From: Streptomyces sp. cg36 | Lineage (GTDB): Bacteria > Actinomycetota > Actinomycetes > Streptomycetales > Streptomycetaceae | Direction of reading: 5' to 3' | DNA: 64,000 nucleotides | Assembly (NCBI RefSeq): GCF_041080675.1 | Contig: NZ_CP163520.1 | Span: forward strand, 2,914,001 to 2,978,000 | The notes under the pieces: model-generated | The model's database searches: none | What the model was told of the DNA's origin: nothing | Seen by the model: the letters and a program-made list of their open reading frames with translations, nothing else | Position numbers and translations under genes: made by a program | Shown: one piece after another, positions 19,200 to 30,054 of the stretch | How positions within the stretch are numbered: the first letter of the stretch is position 1 | Layout of the letters: every line of letters begins with the position of its first letter

Positions 19200-19216
19200 C
19201 CGTGTCGCGCGCGGCG

Positions 19217-19750
19217 CTACGCCTTCTTCAGCTCCAGCGCCGCCGCCATCCGCTCCAGTTGGGCGAAGCCCGCCGTGCCGGTGACCACGGTCGTGGAGCC
19301 CTTGTCCTCGCGGACGAGCGCGTCGTACTTGGGGCCCTCCCAGCGGCGCCAGGTCGCACCGGCGATCTGCTGGGTGTGGTCCGTCTTGGACGCCCGCTTG
19401 GCCACGGACCGGATGTACTTGTCCCGGTCGGGCGCCGAGGACTGCTCGATCGCCACGTACTCCTTGTCCGGGTCGAGGAAGCCCAGGTGCCAGGCGTTGT
19501 CGGCCTGGCCGTCGTACGTGACCGAGGTCGCCGTCCACTTGTCCTGGTCGGGGAGCCCGACCGGCGCCGCCACCGGGTACGGCGCGGCGCGCCGGACCGT
19601 CAGCAGTTCGACGCGGTAGTCGACCGCCTTGATCGGGTCCTTCTTGCCGTCGTGCGGGACGAACATGTAGATCACAGCCACGGCGATGCCGATCACCGCC
19701 AGCGACTGCAGCATGTTCCGCACACTCTGCTTGCCTCGTGTTCCTGCCAC
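19217..19750 (-). CDS. DUF4245 membrane-anchored protein
   Basis: 177 residues with one N-terminal membrane anchor ([20 protein letters not shown], about 13-32) and an exported domain of the DUF4245 family ([52 protein letters not shown]). Family function is unknown; it is widespread in Actinobacteria and often sits next to glpX, as here, where the two genes are divergent. Confidence 0.85.
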   Translation of the reverse strand: MAGTRGKQSVRNMLQSLAVIGIAVAVIYMFVPHDGKKDPIKAVDYRVELLTVRRAAPYPVAAPVGLPDQDKWTATSVTYDGQADNAWHLGFLDPDKEYVAIEQSSAPDRDKYIRSVAKRASKTDHTQQIAGATWRRWEGPKYDALVREDKGSTTVVTGTAGFAQLERMAAALELKKA

Positions 19751-19878
19751 GCCCCCATGGTCTCAGGTCATGTCGCTGCTCATACGTGGCCCCCTCTGCT
19801 CATTTTGTCGATGTGACGATAGAGTCCAGGGACCCTCTGATTTCGACCGGCCGTCGCCGTACAGAAAGGTGCGCTCCG

Positions 19879-20910
19879 ATGACCGAGCACAACTTGCCGC
19901 CCCAGCTGGAGGTCTCGCCCGAGGCCCCCGACCGCAACCTCGCCCTGGAGCTCGTCCGGGTCACCGAGGCCGCCGCCATGGCCGCGGGCCGGTGGGTCGG
20001 CCGTGGCGACAAGATCGGCGCGGACGGCGCCGCGGTCAACGCGATGCGCACCCTCGTCTCCACCGTCTCGATGAACGGCGTCGTCGTCATCGGTGAGGGC
20101 GAGAAGGACGAGGCGCCGATGCTCTACAACGGCGAGCGCATCGGCGACGGCACCGGCCCCGAGGTCGACATCGCCGTCGACCCGATCGACGGCACCACGC
20201 TCAACGCCAAGGGCATGCCCAACGCGATCGCGGTGCTCGCCGCCGCCGACCGCGGCACGATGTTCGACCCGTCGGCCGTCTTCTACATGGACAAGCTGGT
20301 CACCGGCCCCGAGGCCGCCGACTTCGTCGACATCAACGCCCCCGTCTCGGTGAACATCCGGCGCGTGGCCAAGGCGAAGAACTCCTCGCCCGAGGACGTC
20401 ACCGTGGTCATCCTGGACCGCCCCCGCCACGAGGGCATCGTCAAGGAGATCCGGGAGACCGGCGCCCGCATCAAGTTCATCTCGGACGGCGACGTGGCCG
20501 GTTCGATCATGGCCGTGCGCGAGGGCACCGGCGTCGACCTGCTCATGGGCATCGGCGGCACCCCCGAGGGCATCATCTCGGCGTGCGCGATCAAGTGCCT
20601 CGGCGGCACCATCCAGGGCAAGCTGTGGCCCAAGGACGAGGCCGAGCGGCAGCGCGCGCTGGACGCGGGCCACGACCTGGACCGGGTGCTGAGCACCAAC
20701 GACCTGGTCTCGGGCGAGAACGTGTTCTTCGTCGCCACCGGCATCACCGACGGCGAGCTGCTGCGCGGGGTGCGCTACCGGGCCGAGACCGCGACCACCC
20801 AGTCGCTGGTCATGCGCTCCAAGTCGGGCACGATCCGCCAGATCGACTCGACCCACCGGCTGTCCAAGCTGCGCGCCTACAGCCAGATCGACTTCGACCG
20901 CGCGAAGTAG
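19879..20910 (+). CDS. glpX: Class II fructose-1,6-bisphosphatase
   Basis: 343-residue gluconeogenic phosphatase converting fructose 1,6-bisphosphate to fructose 6-phosphate. GlpX metal-site motifs are visible: [28 protein letters not shown], and the downstream GDVAGSI and [20 protein letters not shown] (in pieces). The ATG at 19879 (MTEHNLPPQ) follows GAAAGG. It ends at a strong hairpin. Confidence 0.96.
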   Translation: MTEHNLPPQLEVSPEAPDRNLALELVRVTEAAAMAAGRWVGRGDKIGADGAAVNAMRTLVSTVSMNGVVVIGEGEKDEAPMLYNGERIGDGTGPEVDIAVDPIDGTTLNAKGMPNAIAVLAAADRGTMFDPSAVFYMDKLVTGPEAADFVDINAPVSVNIRRVAKAKNSSPEDVTVVILDRPRHEGIVKEIRETGARIKFISDGDVAGSIMAVREGTGVDLLMGIGGTPEGIISACAIKCLGGTIQGKLWPKDEAERQRALDAGHDLDRVLSTNDLVSGENVFFVATGITDGELLRGVRYRAETATTQSLVMRSKSGTIRQIDSTHRLSKLRAYSQIDFDRAK

Positions 20911-20927
20911 CCCGCGCGGTCGCGCGC

Positions 20928-20977
20928 GTACGCGAAGGGGCGCCCCCTTGTGCGGACGGGAGCGCCCCTTCGCGTAC
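20928..20977. terminator. 16-bp hairpin between glpX and whiB-like gene
   Basis: Perfect 16-base arms (20928-20943 and 20962-20977) with an 18-base loop. Convergent genes glpX and the WhiB-like gene end on either side. Confidence 0.8.
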
Positions 20978-20992
20978 GTACGCGCGCGCACG

Positions 20993-21349
20993 TCAGGCGG
21001 CGGACGCGGCCTTCTTCAGCTCGACCTCGCGCCGGCGCCGCCGGGCCAGCACCACGCGCCGCTCCGCCGCGGTCAGCCCGCCCCACACCCCGTACGGCTC
21101 GGGCATCAGCAGGGCGTGCTCGCGGCACTCGACCATCACCGGGCAGCGGGCACAGACGCGCTTGGCGGCCTCCTCGCGGGAGAGCCGGGCCGCGGTCGGC
21201 TCCTTGGAGGGGGCGAAGAACAGCCCCGCCTCGTCCCGGCGGCAGACCGCTTCCGTGTGCCACGGGCCCGCCTGGTCCTCCCGAGCTGGGCCGCGCTGCG
21301 GCGGGACTGCGACGGCGACCTGCAGGGACTGATGCGGCGGATGCAGCAC
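20993..21349 (-). CDS. WhiB-family iron-sulfur regulator
   Basis: 118-residue WhiB-like protein. The four cluster cysteines are in AVCRRDE, VCARCPV and ECREHA (the C-Xn-C-X2-C-X5-C pattern), followed by the GVWGG turn and a basic C-terminus (ERRVVLARRRRREVELKK). Wbl proteins bind a [4Fe-4S] cluster and usually sigma factor domain 4. The GTG at 21349 has AGGAG six bases upstream; a TTG at 21355 is too close to it. The protein resembles the Wbl encoded beside glpX and fumarase in other Streptomyces (I recall WblI), but I leave the symbol blank. Confidence 0.92.
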   Translation of the reverse strand: MLHPPHQSLQVAVAVPPQRGPAREDQAGPWHTEAVCRRDEAGLFFAPSKEPTAARLSREEAAKRVCARCPVMVECREHALLMPEPYGVWGGLTAAERRVVLARRRRREVELKKAASAA

Positions 21350-21498
21350 GGCCAACTCCTGACGACGGCTGACGACGGCTTCGCGAGCGAGCGACGATGC
21401 GACAGTCCCTACCCGCTGTGCGCGTGCCTATGCACTGAGTTCCGTAGTGCGGAAGCCCGATCGTGCGCCGGTGACCGGAAGTGTGCGGACGCGATGCG

Positions 21499-22227
21499 TC
21501 AGGAGCCGAGGCGTTTGCGCAGGCGGTCGTGGAGGTCGGCGATCCGCTTCCCGCGCTTGGGTTTGGCCTCGATGTTGCCGAATACCGAGTACCCGTTCAC
21601 CACGACCACGGGCGCCTCCGGATGATCGGCCTCCACGGTGTCCACTTCGAAGTTGCCGAAGATGCCGGTCCCGTTGCCGCGCAGGGTGACGTTCTCGGGA
21701 ACCCGCACCTCGACGTTGCCGAAGACCGATGTGGCGTTGATGACCGAAAGCCGCTGTGCGAAGTACGCCTCGGTGAGGTCGATCTCGATGCTGCCGAAGA
21801 GCGCGAAGGCGTTGGTGCGGCGGCCGATGCGCCAGCGGCCCTTGCGGGTGGAGGCGGAGAAGACGGCGACGAGGTTCTCGGCGACGCCCGCCGCCGCCTC
21901 GTCGTCGGCGGGCACGGGAGCGTGTGCGGTCGCGTACGCGGGCGGCTGCGGGGCGAAGCGCGCGGCGCCCCCGGCGGCGGCCGGCAGATCACTCACCAGC
22001 GGCTCCAGCTCGCCCATCGTCTTGGCCCGGTAGACGCCGTCGATGCGCTCCGCGTGCTCCTCCGCGTCCAGCCGCCCCTCCGCGAGGGCCTCGCGGAGGA
22101 TGTCGGCGACCCGGTCGCGGTCGGCGTCCGAGGCGCGCAGGCCGGACGCGGCCCCGGCCGGAGCGGGCGGGGCAGTCGGTGCGGGCTGCTGCGCGGGCTG
22201 CGCCGGTGCGTGCTTTTCGAGGTCCAC
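21499..22227 (-). CDS. DUF1707 protein with LiaF-like C-terminal domain
   Basis: 242 residues: a Pro/Ala-rich N-terminus, a DUF1707 domain (about 28-80, LRASDADRDRVADILREAL and AERIDGVYRAKTMGELEPLV) and a C-terminal beta-rich repeat region resembling the cell-wall-active antibiotic response domain (VFSASTRKGRW, LFGSIEIDLTEA, VFGNVEVRVPENV, IFGNFEVD, VFGNIEAK). No membrane helix is seen. The GTG start is at 22227. Such proteins may be soluble envelope-stress regulators; function unproven. Confidence 0.83.
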   Translation of the reverse strand: MDLEKHAPAQPAQQPAPTAPPAPAGAASGLRASDADRDRVADILREALAEGRLDAEEHAERIDGVYRAKTMGELEPLVSDLPAAAGGAARFAPQPPAYATAHAPVPADDEAAAGVAENLVAVFSASTRKGRWRIGRRTNAFALFGSIEIDLTEAYFAQRLSVINATSVFGNVEVRVPENVTLRGNGTGIFGNFEVDTVEADHPEAPVVVVNGYSVFGNIEAKPKRGKRIADLHDRLRKRLGS

Positions 22228-22246
22228 GGAGTCAGCGTACCCAAAC

Positions 22247-22258
22247 GCGATAGATCGC
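22247..22258. promoter_or_regulatory. Palindrome upstream of DUF1707 gene
   Basis: GCGAT-AG-ATCGC, a perfect 5-2-5 dyad 20 bases upstream of the DUF1707 start, in the region shared with the divergent fumarase gene. Candidate operator; regulator unknown. Confidence 0.3.
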
Positions 22259-22403
22259 GACTAGGGGTCGGCCCCGGCGGGCGTGGGGGCCGCGGTGCCA
22301 ACTGAGCCTTACCTCACAGAATCGGCACCGGCCGGGCGGCATACGCTTGAGGGTGCTGTGCCAATGGAGGTCAGCCGCGTCTGCCGAGTGAGGAATGGCC
22401 GTA

Positions 22404-24071
<1,668 letters not shown>

Positions 24072-24142
24072 GGCGGCTCCGATCCCCTCCCCGCCCCTTC
24101 CCGAAAGCCCTCTGGCGGGCGGCCGGGCGGGGCGGGGCGGGC

Positions 24143-24161
24143 CCGGGGGCTTCGCCCCCGG
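24143..24161. terminator. CTTCG-loop hairpin after class I fumarase
   Basis: CCGGGGG-CTTCG-CCCCCGG, a very common Streptomyces intergenic hairpin, 72 bases after the fumarase stop. Confidence 0.65.
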
Positions 24162-24174
24162 ACCCCCTCGGGTG

Positions 24175-24280
24175 GCTGCGGGCCGGGCCCGCTTGCCGTT
24201 TTGGCTGCGGGCCGGGCCCACCTTCCTTCGCCTGCGGGCCGTGCCCGCCTCCCCTTCGGCTGCGGGCCGTGCCCGCTTCT
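24175..24280. repeat. ~28-bp repeats of GGCTGCGGGCCGTGCCCGC type
   Basis: Four copies of a GCTGCGGGCCGKGCCCGC-like palindromic word start near 24175, 24204, 24231 and 24259, with short variable TTCC/CCTT-rich linkers. They lie between the convergent fumarase and acylase genes, in a 251-base gene-free gap. Confidence 0.7.
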
Positions 24281-24322
24281 CGCGCCGTTCCCCGCGCCCC
24301 TTCGAAGGCCCTCCGGGCCTCT

Positions 24323-26905
24323 TCAGGGGCGCTTCCTCTCCAGGAACGCCAGGCGGGCCCTCTTCTCCGGTTTGGCCACCTCCTGGGCCAGCACGAAGCC
24401 CGACCGCACCATCCGCTCGATCGACTTCTCGTTGCGGACGTCGGGCTCCACCACGATGCGCAGGTGCGCCGGGTCCGCGAGGACGTAGGCGATCAGGTTG
24501 CTCATCAGGGTGCCCGTGAAGCCGGGGCGGGCGGGGCCGGGGGCGGGGGCCACCAGGATGTGGATGCCCACGTCGCCCGGCCTGACCTCGTAGCACTCCC
24601 CCAGCGGATCCGCCTCCGGCCGGTACGTCTGGAACAGCGCCACCGGCTCGTCGTCCAGCGTCACCAGGAACGCGTGGTGCGTGGCGAGCGAGTCGACGTA
24701 CTCGTACGTCTCGCGCACCTGCTCCCGGCTCGCCCCGCGCATGCCCCAGAACTCGGCCCGCTCCTGCGTCACCCAGCCGTGGACGACGTCGAGGTCGGCC
24801 ACCGGGTCCAGCGGACGGAGCCGGACCGTGCCGAACTCCGCGGCCTTGTGCTCGTAGACGTGTGCGCGCATCTCTCTCCTCAGCGCCTTCCAGTCGGTGG
24901 TCACCGGGGCCAGCGCGCCCGTCGTCCACAGCTCCAGCTGGTCGCGGTGGTGCGGGCTGTCCGGCGCGCCCGACGCGCCGAACGGCACCACCCACAGGCT
25001 GTCCTCGCGCCGCGACAGGTCCCAGACGTAACGGGCGGCCGGGCCCCGGGCGCTGAGGTGGGTCAGGCCCGGCACGCTGCTCGTGGACAGCACGCAGTCG
25101 TGGTCGCCCGCCAGACCCGGCCACTGGGCGGTGGCGTCCGGCAGCGCCTGCCAGGGCGCGAGCCGGTGCGCCTCGCCCCAGGTGCCGAACTCGCCCTCGG
25201 CGCCCGCCACTTCCTCCAGCGCGGCCCGCGCCTCGTGGGCCCGGTCGATCTCGGGCAGCATCCGGGTGGTCAGGACCGTCTCCAGGGCGTAGCCGATCCG
25301 GGGGGTGAGGGCCAGCCAGGGCAGGAACAGGTCGGGCAGGGAGGGGAGTTCGGCGAGCGGCTCGAAGGCGGGGTGGGCCGCGAGACGGCGTACGAGCGCC
25401 GCCCGTACGGTCGCGTACGCCAGCGCGTCCGCGGAGTCCGCCGCCATCCTGCGGTCCCAGCCGAGCAGCCGGTCCCGCAGTGCCGCCGCCGGTGGGGTGA
25501 GGTCCGGCAGGGCGGCGAGGAGGGCGAGCAGCGGGCGGGCCGACGCGAGGTGGGTGTCGGTGTGGATCGCGGACATCGCCCCGGGCGTCCAGGAGGTGGA
25601 CGACTCCAGGAGCGCGGCGATGCGGTCCGCCCGGTACGGCGGGGCGAACTCCACGCCCAGGGGCGCCGCCAGGCCCCGCTGGTTGGCCATCACGGCCGTC
25701 CCGCGCACCTCGGCGCGCGGCATGGGCGCCCAGCCGGTCCACTCGTGGCCGTCCTCCCAGGCCGCCACCACGCGGACGCGGTTGGTGGCGTGCCGCAGCG
25801 GTACGCGTCCGGCGACGCGGTGCAGCGTCCCGCCCGCGGTGTCGGCGGCCTGGACGACGTTGACCGGCTCCACCCAGTGGTCGAAGGCGCGGTCCACGTC
25901 CTCGGCGGTGGTGGCCCGCAGCAGCGCGGGCAGCGCGGCGAAGCCGATGTCGGCGGTGACGCGCGGGGGGTAGCGCAGGCTGACGGCGTCGGACGCGTCG
26001 GGGCCGCCGATGACCACCGGGCCCCGGTCGGTCTCGATGACCTCGACGGTGACCGGGGCCGCCCCCGCCACCTCGATCGTCTCGGTGTGGGCGGCGGCGG
26101 GGCGCCAGCCGTCGGGGCCGAGCGCGCTCACGCCGTCGTCGCCGCGGCGCAGGCGTTCGCGGTAGAGGTCCTGGTAGTCGGCCATGGCGTTGGTGATGGC
26201 CCAGGCGGCCTTGCCGGTGTGGCCGAAGTGGCCGATGCCGGGTACGCCGGGGACGGCCAGGCCGACGACGTCGAACTCGGGGCAGGAGAGCCGGATCTGC
26301 TGGTAGACGCCCGGGTCCTCGATGAAGCGGTGCGGGTCGCCCGCGATGAGGGCGGCGCCGGTGGCGGTGTGCTCGCCGGTGACCAGCCAGCCGTTGGAGC
26401 CGGAGGTGCCGGGGCCGTCGGTGGCGAAGAGCTCGACCGCGCCCGCGCCGAGGGCGGCGACGGCGCGTTCGCGCCAGAGCTTGGTGGGGAAGCCCGCGAA
26501 GAGGATGTGGGTGGAGATCCAGACGCCGAGCGGGGTCCAGGGCTCCCAGCGCCCGGGGGCCAGGCCGGTGGCGCCGAAGCCGGGCCCGTCCGCGGCGGTG
26601 GCGGCGAGGCCCTCGTTGACCCCGTCCACGTACGCCGTGACCCAGTCGGCCGTCTCGTCGTCCAGCGCCTCGAAGCACCGGCGGGCGGTGTCGGCGAGCC
26701 GGGCCCGGCGGGCGAAGCGGTCCCAGCCGACGGCGTCGGGGCCGAGGAAGGCGGCCGTGGTGCCCTGCACCCGGTGCCGTTCCCCCTCGATCTGCCAGCC
26801 GCGGTCGGCGGCGGCGTTGCGGCCCTGGGCCCGGGCCAGCTCGCGGGCGTCGCCCGCCCGCAGATGCGGGATGCCCCGGCTGTCGCGAAAGACCTCGGCG
26901 CTCAC
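24323..26905 (-). CDS. Iron-box-controlled fusion: penicillin-acylase-type Ntn hydrolase plus siderophore-type N-acyltransferase
   Basis: 860 residues in one frame. Residues about 1-670 match the penicillin acylase family: the Ntn nucleophile Ser170 begins the SNGWLVTG motif after GPGTSG, and GDPHRFIEDPGVYQQ, GHTGKAAWAITN and RVVAAWEDGHEWTGW follow. Unlike exported acylases there is no signal peptide. Residues about 690-860 form a GNAT domain of the IucB/RhbD/AlcB type that acylates N-hydroxylated amines in siderophore synthesis (ERAEFWGMRG, ETYEYVDSLATHHAFLVTLD, VGIHILVAP, EPDVRNEKSIERMVRSGF). The GTG start has GGGAGGGG upstream, and an iron box lies 22 bases before it. A role in siderophore acylation and deacylation is inferred. 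Confidence 0.88.
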   Translation of the reverse strand: MSAEVFRDSRGIPHLRAGDARELARAQGRNAAADRGWQIEGERHRVQGTTAAFLGPDAVGWDRFARRARLADTARRCFEALDDETADWVTAYVDGVNEGLAATAADGPGFGATGLAPGRWEPWTPLGVWISTHILFAGFPTKLWRERAVAALGAGAVELFATDGPGTSGSNGWLVTGEHTATGAALIAGDPHRFIEDPGVYQQIRLSCPEFDVVGLAVPGVPGIGHFGHTGKAAWAITNAMADYQDLYRERLRRGDDGVSALGPDGWRPAAAHTETIEVAGAAPVTVEVIETDRGPVVIGGPDASDAVSLRYPPRVTADIGFAALPALLRATTAEDVDRAFDHWVEPVNVVQAADTAGGTLHRVAGRVPLRHATNRVRVVAAWEDGHEWTGWAPMPRAEVRGTAVMANQRGLAAPLGVEFAPPYRADRIAALLESSTSWTPGAMSAIHTDTHLASARPLLALLAALPDLTPPAAALRDRLLGWDRRMAADSADALAYATVRAALVRRLAAHPAFEPLAELPSLPDLFLPWLALTPRIGYALETVLTTRMLPEIDRAHEARAALEEVAGAEGEFGTWGEAHRLAPWQALPDATAQWPGLAGDHDCVLSTSSVPGLTHLSARGPAARYVWDLSRREDSLWVVPFGASGAPDSPHHRDQLELWTTGALAPVTTDWKALRREMRAHVYEHKAAEFGTVRLRPLDPVADLDVVHGWVTQERAEFWGMRGASREQVRETYEYVDSLATHHAFLVTLDDEPVALFQTYRPEADPLGECYEVRPGDVGIHILVAPAPGPARPGFTGTLMSNLIAYVLADPAHLRIVVEPDVRNEKSIERMVRSGFVLAQEVAKPEKRARLAFLERKRP

Positions 26906-26926
26906 GCCCGATCCCCTCCCTGTAAG

Positions 26927-26945
26927 TTAGGACAGCCTAACCTAA
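26927..26945 (-). promoter_or_regulatory. Iron box (DmdR/IdeR-type operator)
   Basis: On the minus strand TTAGGTTAGGCTGTCCTAA, 17 of 19 bases identical to the actinobacterial DtxR/IdeR/DmdR consensus TTAGGTTAGGCTAACCTAA. It lies in the 65-base gap before the acylase-acyltransferase gene, so iron repression of that gene is expected. Confidence 0.85.
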
Positions 26946-26970
26946 AGGGAGGGGGCTTGTGCGGAGGGTG

Positions 26971-28485
26971 TCACGCGAAGCGCTGGGCCGCCGAGCCGTC
27001 GCAGGGGCGCAGGGTCAGCGGGTCCTTGGCCGCCGCCAGCGTGGCGCACAGACCGGTGGCCGCCGCCGGGCGCAGGGTGGAGCCGTCGCGCACGAACTCC
27101 TGGTTGGCCCCGCCGTGGCAGTTCCAGATGATCAGCTTCGCCCCGGCCGAGTACTTCGCGGCGGGCACGTCCAGGCAGCGGTCCTGGGTGAGCTGGGTGT
27201 GCAGCGACCTGCGGGCGCCGTCGTACCACCAGCCCTGGTTCCGGCCGCCGTGGCAGTCCCAGCCGATGACGGCCGTGTTGTTGGCGCTGGAGGCGCCAGT
27301 TACGTCCAGACAGCTGCCGGTCGAGGCGCTCCGCAGCGGCTGGTACGCGTCGTCCCAGGCGAGCGGGTAGAGCACCGGCGAGCCGGTGGAGGCCGGGTCC
27401 GCGCAGCTCGCCTCGCGCAGCCCCGAGTCGTAGATCTGGGTGAGGCAGGAGGCGAAGGCGCCGTGGCCCCGGTAGTTGGGGTGGAAGGACTGGCGGACCG
27501 AGTTGGAGTCCGGCAAGCCCGGCTTGGAGAGGTCGATGTAGAGGCCGCGCGCCCAGGTGTCCTCCATGCACACCTCGTGGCCGTTGAAGAGCCGCGAGTT
27601 GTCGAGGAAGACCGCGCCGGTGTCGGCCGCCGCCTTGCGCATCCCGCGCTCGAAGGCGGGCACGGCGGTGTCGCGGCCCCAGACGGTGTCGGAGTCGTAG
27701 CCGAGGCCGCCGCAGACCAGCTTGCCGGGGAAGTCCGGGTTGTCGTGGAAGTCGGGGCCGATCGGGCTCGGGTAGCCCATGACGACGAGCTTGTAGTCGC
27801 CGTCGGCGTACCCGGCGTCGCGCATCACGGTCTTCAGGTCGTTGACGGTCGCCTCGACCTTGGGCACCAGGCCGTCCACCCGGGCCTGCCAGCCGGGCGC
27901 GTACTTGGACTCGCACGGGCCCTGGAGCAGCAGGTACCGCTCCACGCAGTCGGTCATCACCGGCCCGAACTGGAGGTCGTCGTTGGCCCCGGCGACCAGC
28001 AGCACCATCTTGATGCGGGTGTTGCGGGCCTTGATGGCGAGGCTGTCGCTCTGGACCAGCTCGTCGGCGTACTGCTTGGTGCCGCCTATCCGGATGTTGC
28101 CGGTGTAGGCGCCCGAACAAGCCACGTTGTACGTCTCGTCGGCGGGAATGCCGGTGCGGTGGATCGCGGAGTCCGGCGCCCGGTGGCACCAGTTGTCGGG
28201 GCCGTTGGTGCCGGCCTCGTAGGTGCCGACGCCCTCGCCGGAGATCTCGCTGTCGCCGAGCGAGATCAGCCCGGTCCTGCGCTGGTCCATGGGCCGCTCG
28301 GCGGAATCCCCGTACAGCTTGAGCGCCTCGGCGGCGCGGATCTTCTCCAGCTCGGGCGGCAGGGGGGTGGACTGTACCGTCGCGGCCGGTGCGGCCGTGG
28401 CCGTCGCCGTCATGCCGCCGAACGCGGCCGCCGCGGCCACGGCGGCCGCGAACGTCCCGCGAAGTCTGTGCCTGGTGCGCCTCAT
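26971..28485 (-). CDS. Secreted SGNH/GDSL esterase with ricin-type lectin domain
   Basis: 504 residues from ATG 28485 (GGGGAGG four bases upstream). A signal peptide (basic RRTRHRLRG, then an Ala-rich core, cleavage likely after TATATAA) is followed by an SGNH hydrolase domain (about 50-370) with the nucleophile in ISLGDSEISGEG, a GAND block (VAGANDD) and a late SFHPNYRGH catalytic His block, and several cysteines likely in disulfides. The C-terminal 130 residues form a ricin B-type beta-trefoil with repeated TGSCLDVTG, QDRCLDVP and TGLCATL units that binds carbohydrate. It is probably a secreted lipase or polysaccharide esterase. It is divergent from fumC, with 107 bases between them. Confidence 0.92.
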   Translation of the reverse strand: MRRTRHRLRGTFAAAVAAAAAFGGMTATATAAPAATVQSTPLPPELEKIRAAEALKLYGDSAERPMDQRRTGLISLGDSEISGEGVGTYEAGTNGPDNWCHRAPDSAIHRTGIPADETYNVACSGAYTGNIRIGGTKQYADELVQSDSLAIKARNTRIKMVLLVAGANDDLQFGPVMTDCVERYLLLQGPCESKYAPGWQARVDGLVPKVEATVNDLKTVMRDAGYADGDYKLVVMGYPSPIGPDFHDNPDFPGKLVCGGLGYDSDTVWGRDTAVPAFERGMRKAAADTGAVFLDNSRLFNGHEVCMEDTWARGLYIDLSKPGLPDSNSVRQSFHPNYRGHGAFASCLTQIYDSGLREASCADPASTGSPVLYPLAWDDAYQPLRSASTGSCLDVTGASSANNTAVIGWDCHGGRNQGWWYDGARRSLHTQLTQDRCLDVPAAKYSAGAKLIIWNCHGGANQEFVRDGSTLRPAAATGLCATLAAAKDPLTLRPCDGSAAQRFA

Positions 28486-28592
28486 TGCGCCTCCCCGGTG
28501 ATGAGTTACCACCGGTATTTACTGGCCGGTAAGGCTCATTGGGAATAGCTGGGACAAGACAACTGCTCACCTTTTTGAGGAGGTTCAAGGAC

Positions 28593-29984
28593 ATGAACGA
28601 CAGCGAGTACCGCGTCGAGCACGACTCCATGGGCGAGGTGCGGGTCCCCGCGCACGCCAAGTGGCGGGCCCAGACGCAGCGGGCGGTGGAGAACTTCCCC
28701 GTCTCCGGGCAGCGCCTGGAGCGCGCCCACATCGAGGCGCTGGCCAGGATCAAGGCCGCCGCGGCGAGGGTCAACGCCGAACTCGGCGTCCTGGACGAGG
28801 ACATCGCGAAGGCGGTGCGGGAGGCGGCCGAGGAGGTCGCCGGCGGGCGCTGGGACGAGCACTTCCCGGTCGACGTCTTCCAGACCGGCTCGGGCACCTC
28901 CTCGAACATGAACATGAACGAGGTCGTGGCGACCCTGGCGAGCGAGCGGCTGGGCCGGGACGTCCACCCCAACGACCACGTCAACGCCTCGCAGTCGTCC
29001 AACGACGTCTTCCCCTCCTCCATCCACATCGCCGCCACCGCCGCCGTCACCGCCGAGCTGATCCCGGCCCTGGAGCACCTGGCCGCGGCGCTGGAGCGCA
29101 AGGCGGCCGAGTTCGCGGACGTGGTCAAGTCGGGGCGCACGCACCTGATGGACGCCACCCCCGTCACCCTGGGCCAGGAGTTCGGCGGCTACGCGGCGGC
29201 CATGCGGTACGGCGTGGAGCGGCTGCGCGCCTCGCTCCCCCGCCTCGCCGAGCTGCCGCTGGGCGGCACCGCCGTGGGGACCGGCATCAACACCCCGCCC
29301 GGGTTCTCCGCCGCCGTGATCGCCGAGGTCGCCCGGGCCACCGGCCTGCCGCTCACCGAGGCCCGCGACCACTTCGAGGCGCAGGGCGCCCGCGACGGCC
29401 TGGTGGAGACCTCCGGCCAGCTGCGCACCATCGGCGTCTCGCTCACCAAGATCTCCAACGATCTGCGCTGGATGGCGTCCGGGCCGCGCACGGGACTGGC
29501 CGAGATCTCCCTGCCCGACCTCCAGCCGGGCTCCTCGATCATGCCCGGCAAGGTCAACCCGGTGATCCCGGAGGCCGTGCTGATGGTCGCCGCCCAGGTG
29601 ACCGGCAACGACGCCACGGTGGCGGCGGCGGGCGCGGCCGGCAACTTCGAGCTGAACGTGATGCTCCCGGTGATCGCCAAGAACCTGCTGGAGTCGGTGC
29701 GGCTGCTCGCCAACGCCTCCCGGCTGCTCGCGGACCGCACCGTCGACGGGATCACCGCCCACCGCGAACGGGCCCGGGAGTACGCGGAGTCCTCGCCGTC
29801 GGTCGTCACCCCGCTCAACAAGTACATCGGGTACGAGGAGGCCGCCAAGGTCGCCAAGAAGTCGCTGGCCGAGCGGAAGACGATCCGCGAAGTGGTCCTG
29901 GAGGGCGGTTACGTGGAGCGCGGCGACCTCACCGAGGCGCAGCTCGACGAGGCGCTGGACGTGCTGCGGATGACCAGGCCGTGA
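28593..29984 (+). CDS. fumC: Class II fumarate hydratase
   Basis: 463-residue iron-independent fumarase of the fumarase/aspartase superfamily. The substrate-binding and signature motifs are intact: [45 protein letters not shown] (in pieces) and [12 protein letters not shown]. The ATG at 28593 follows a strong GAGGAGG. It complements the Fe-S fumarase at 22404; in other bacteria FumC takes over under iron limitation or oxidative stress. Confidence 0.96.
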   Translation: MNDSEYRVEHDSMGEVRVPAHAKWRAQTQRAVENFPVSGQRLERAHIEALARIKAAAARVNAELGVLDEDIAKAVREAAEEVAGGRWDEHFPVDVFQTGSGTSSNMNMNEVVATLASERLGRDVHPNDHVNASQSSNDVFPSSIHIAATAAVTAELIPALEHLAAALERKAAEFADVVKSGRTHLMDATPVTLGQEFGGYAAAMRYGVERLRASLPRLAELPLGGTAVGTGINTPPGFSAAVIAEVARATGLPLTEARDHFEAQGARDGLVETSGQLRTIGVSLTKISNDLRWMASGPRTGLAEISLPDLQPGSSIMPGKVNPVIPEAVLMVAAQVTGNDATVAAAGAAGNFELNVMLPVIAKNLLESVRLLANASRLLADRTVDGITAHRERAREYAESSPSVVTPLNKYIGYEEAAKVAKKSLAERKTIREVVLEGGYVERGDLTEAQLDEALDVLRMTRP

Positions 29985-30054
29985 GCGCGGGCCGGGGCCG
30001 CCGGCCGTGATGTGGGTCGCAGCGCGGTCTTGACCGTGCTCCTAAGATCTGCGC

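Noticed and set aside
24323..26905. Secreted classical penicillin acylase
   Set aside because: No signal peptide precedes the acylase domain, and the C-terminal acetyltransferase domain needs a cytosolic acyl-CoA donor.
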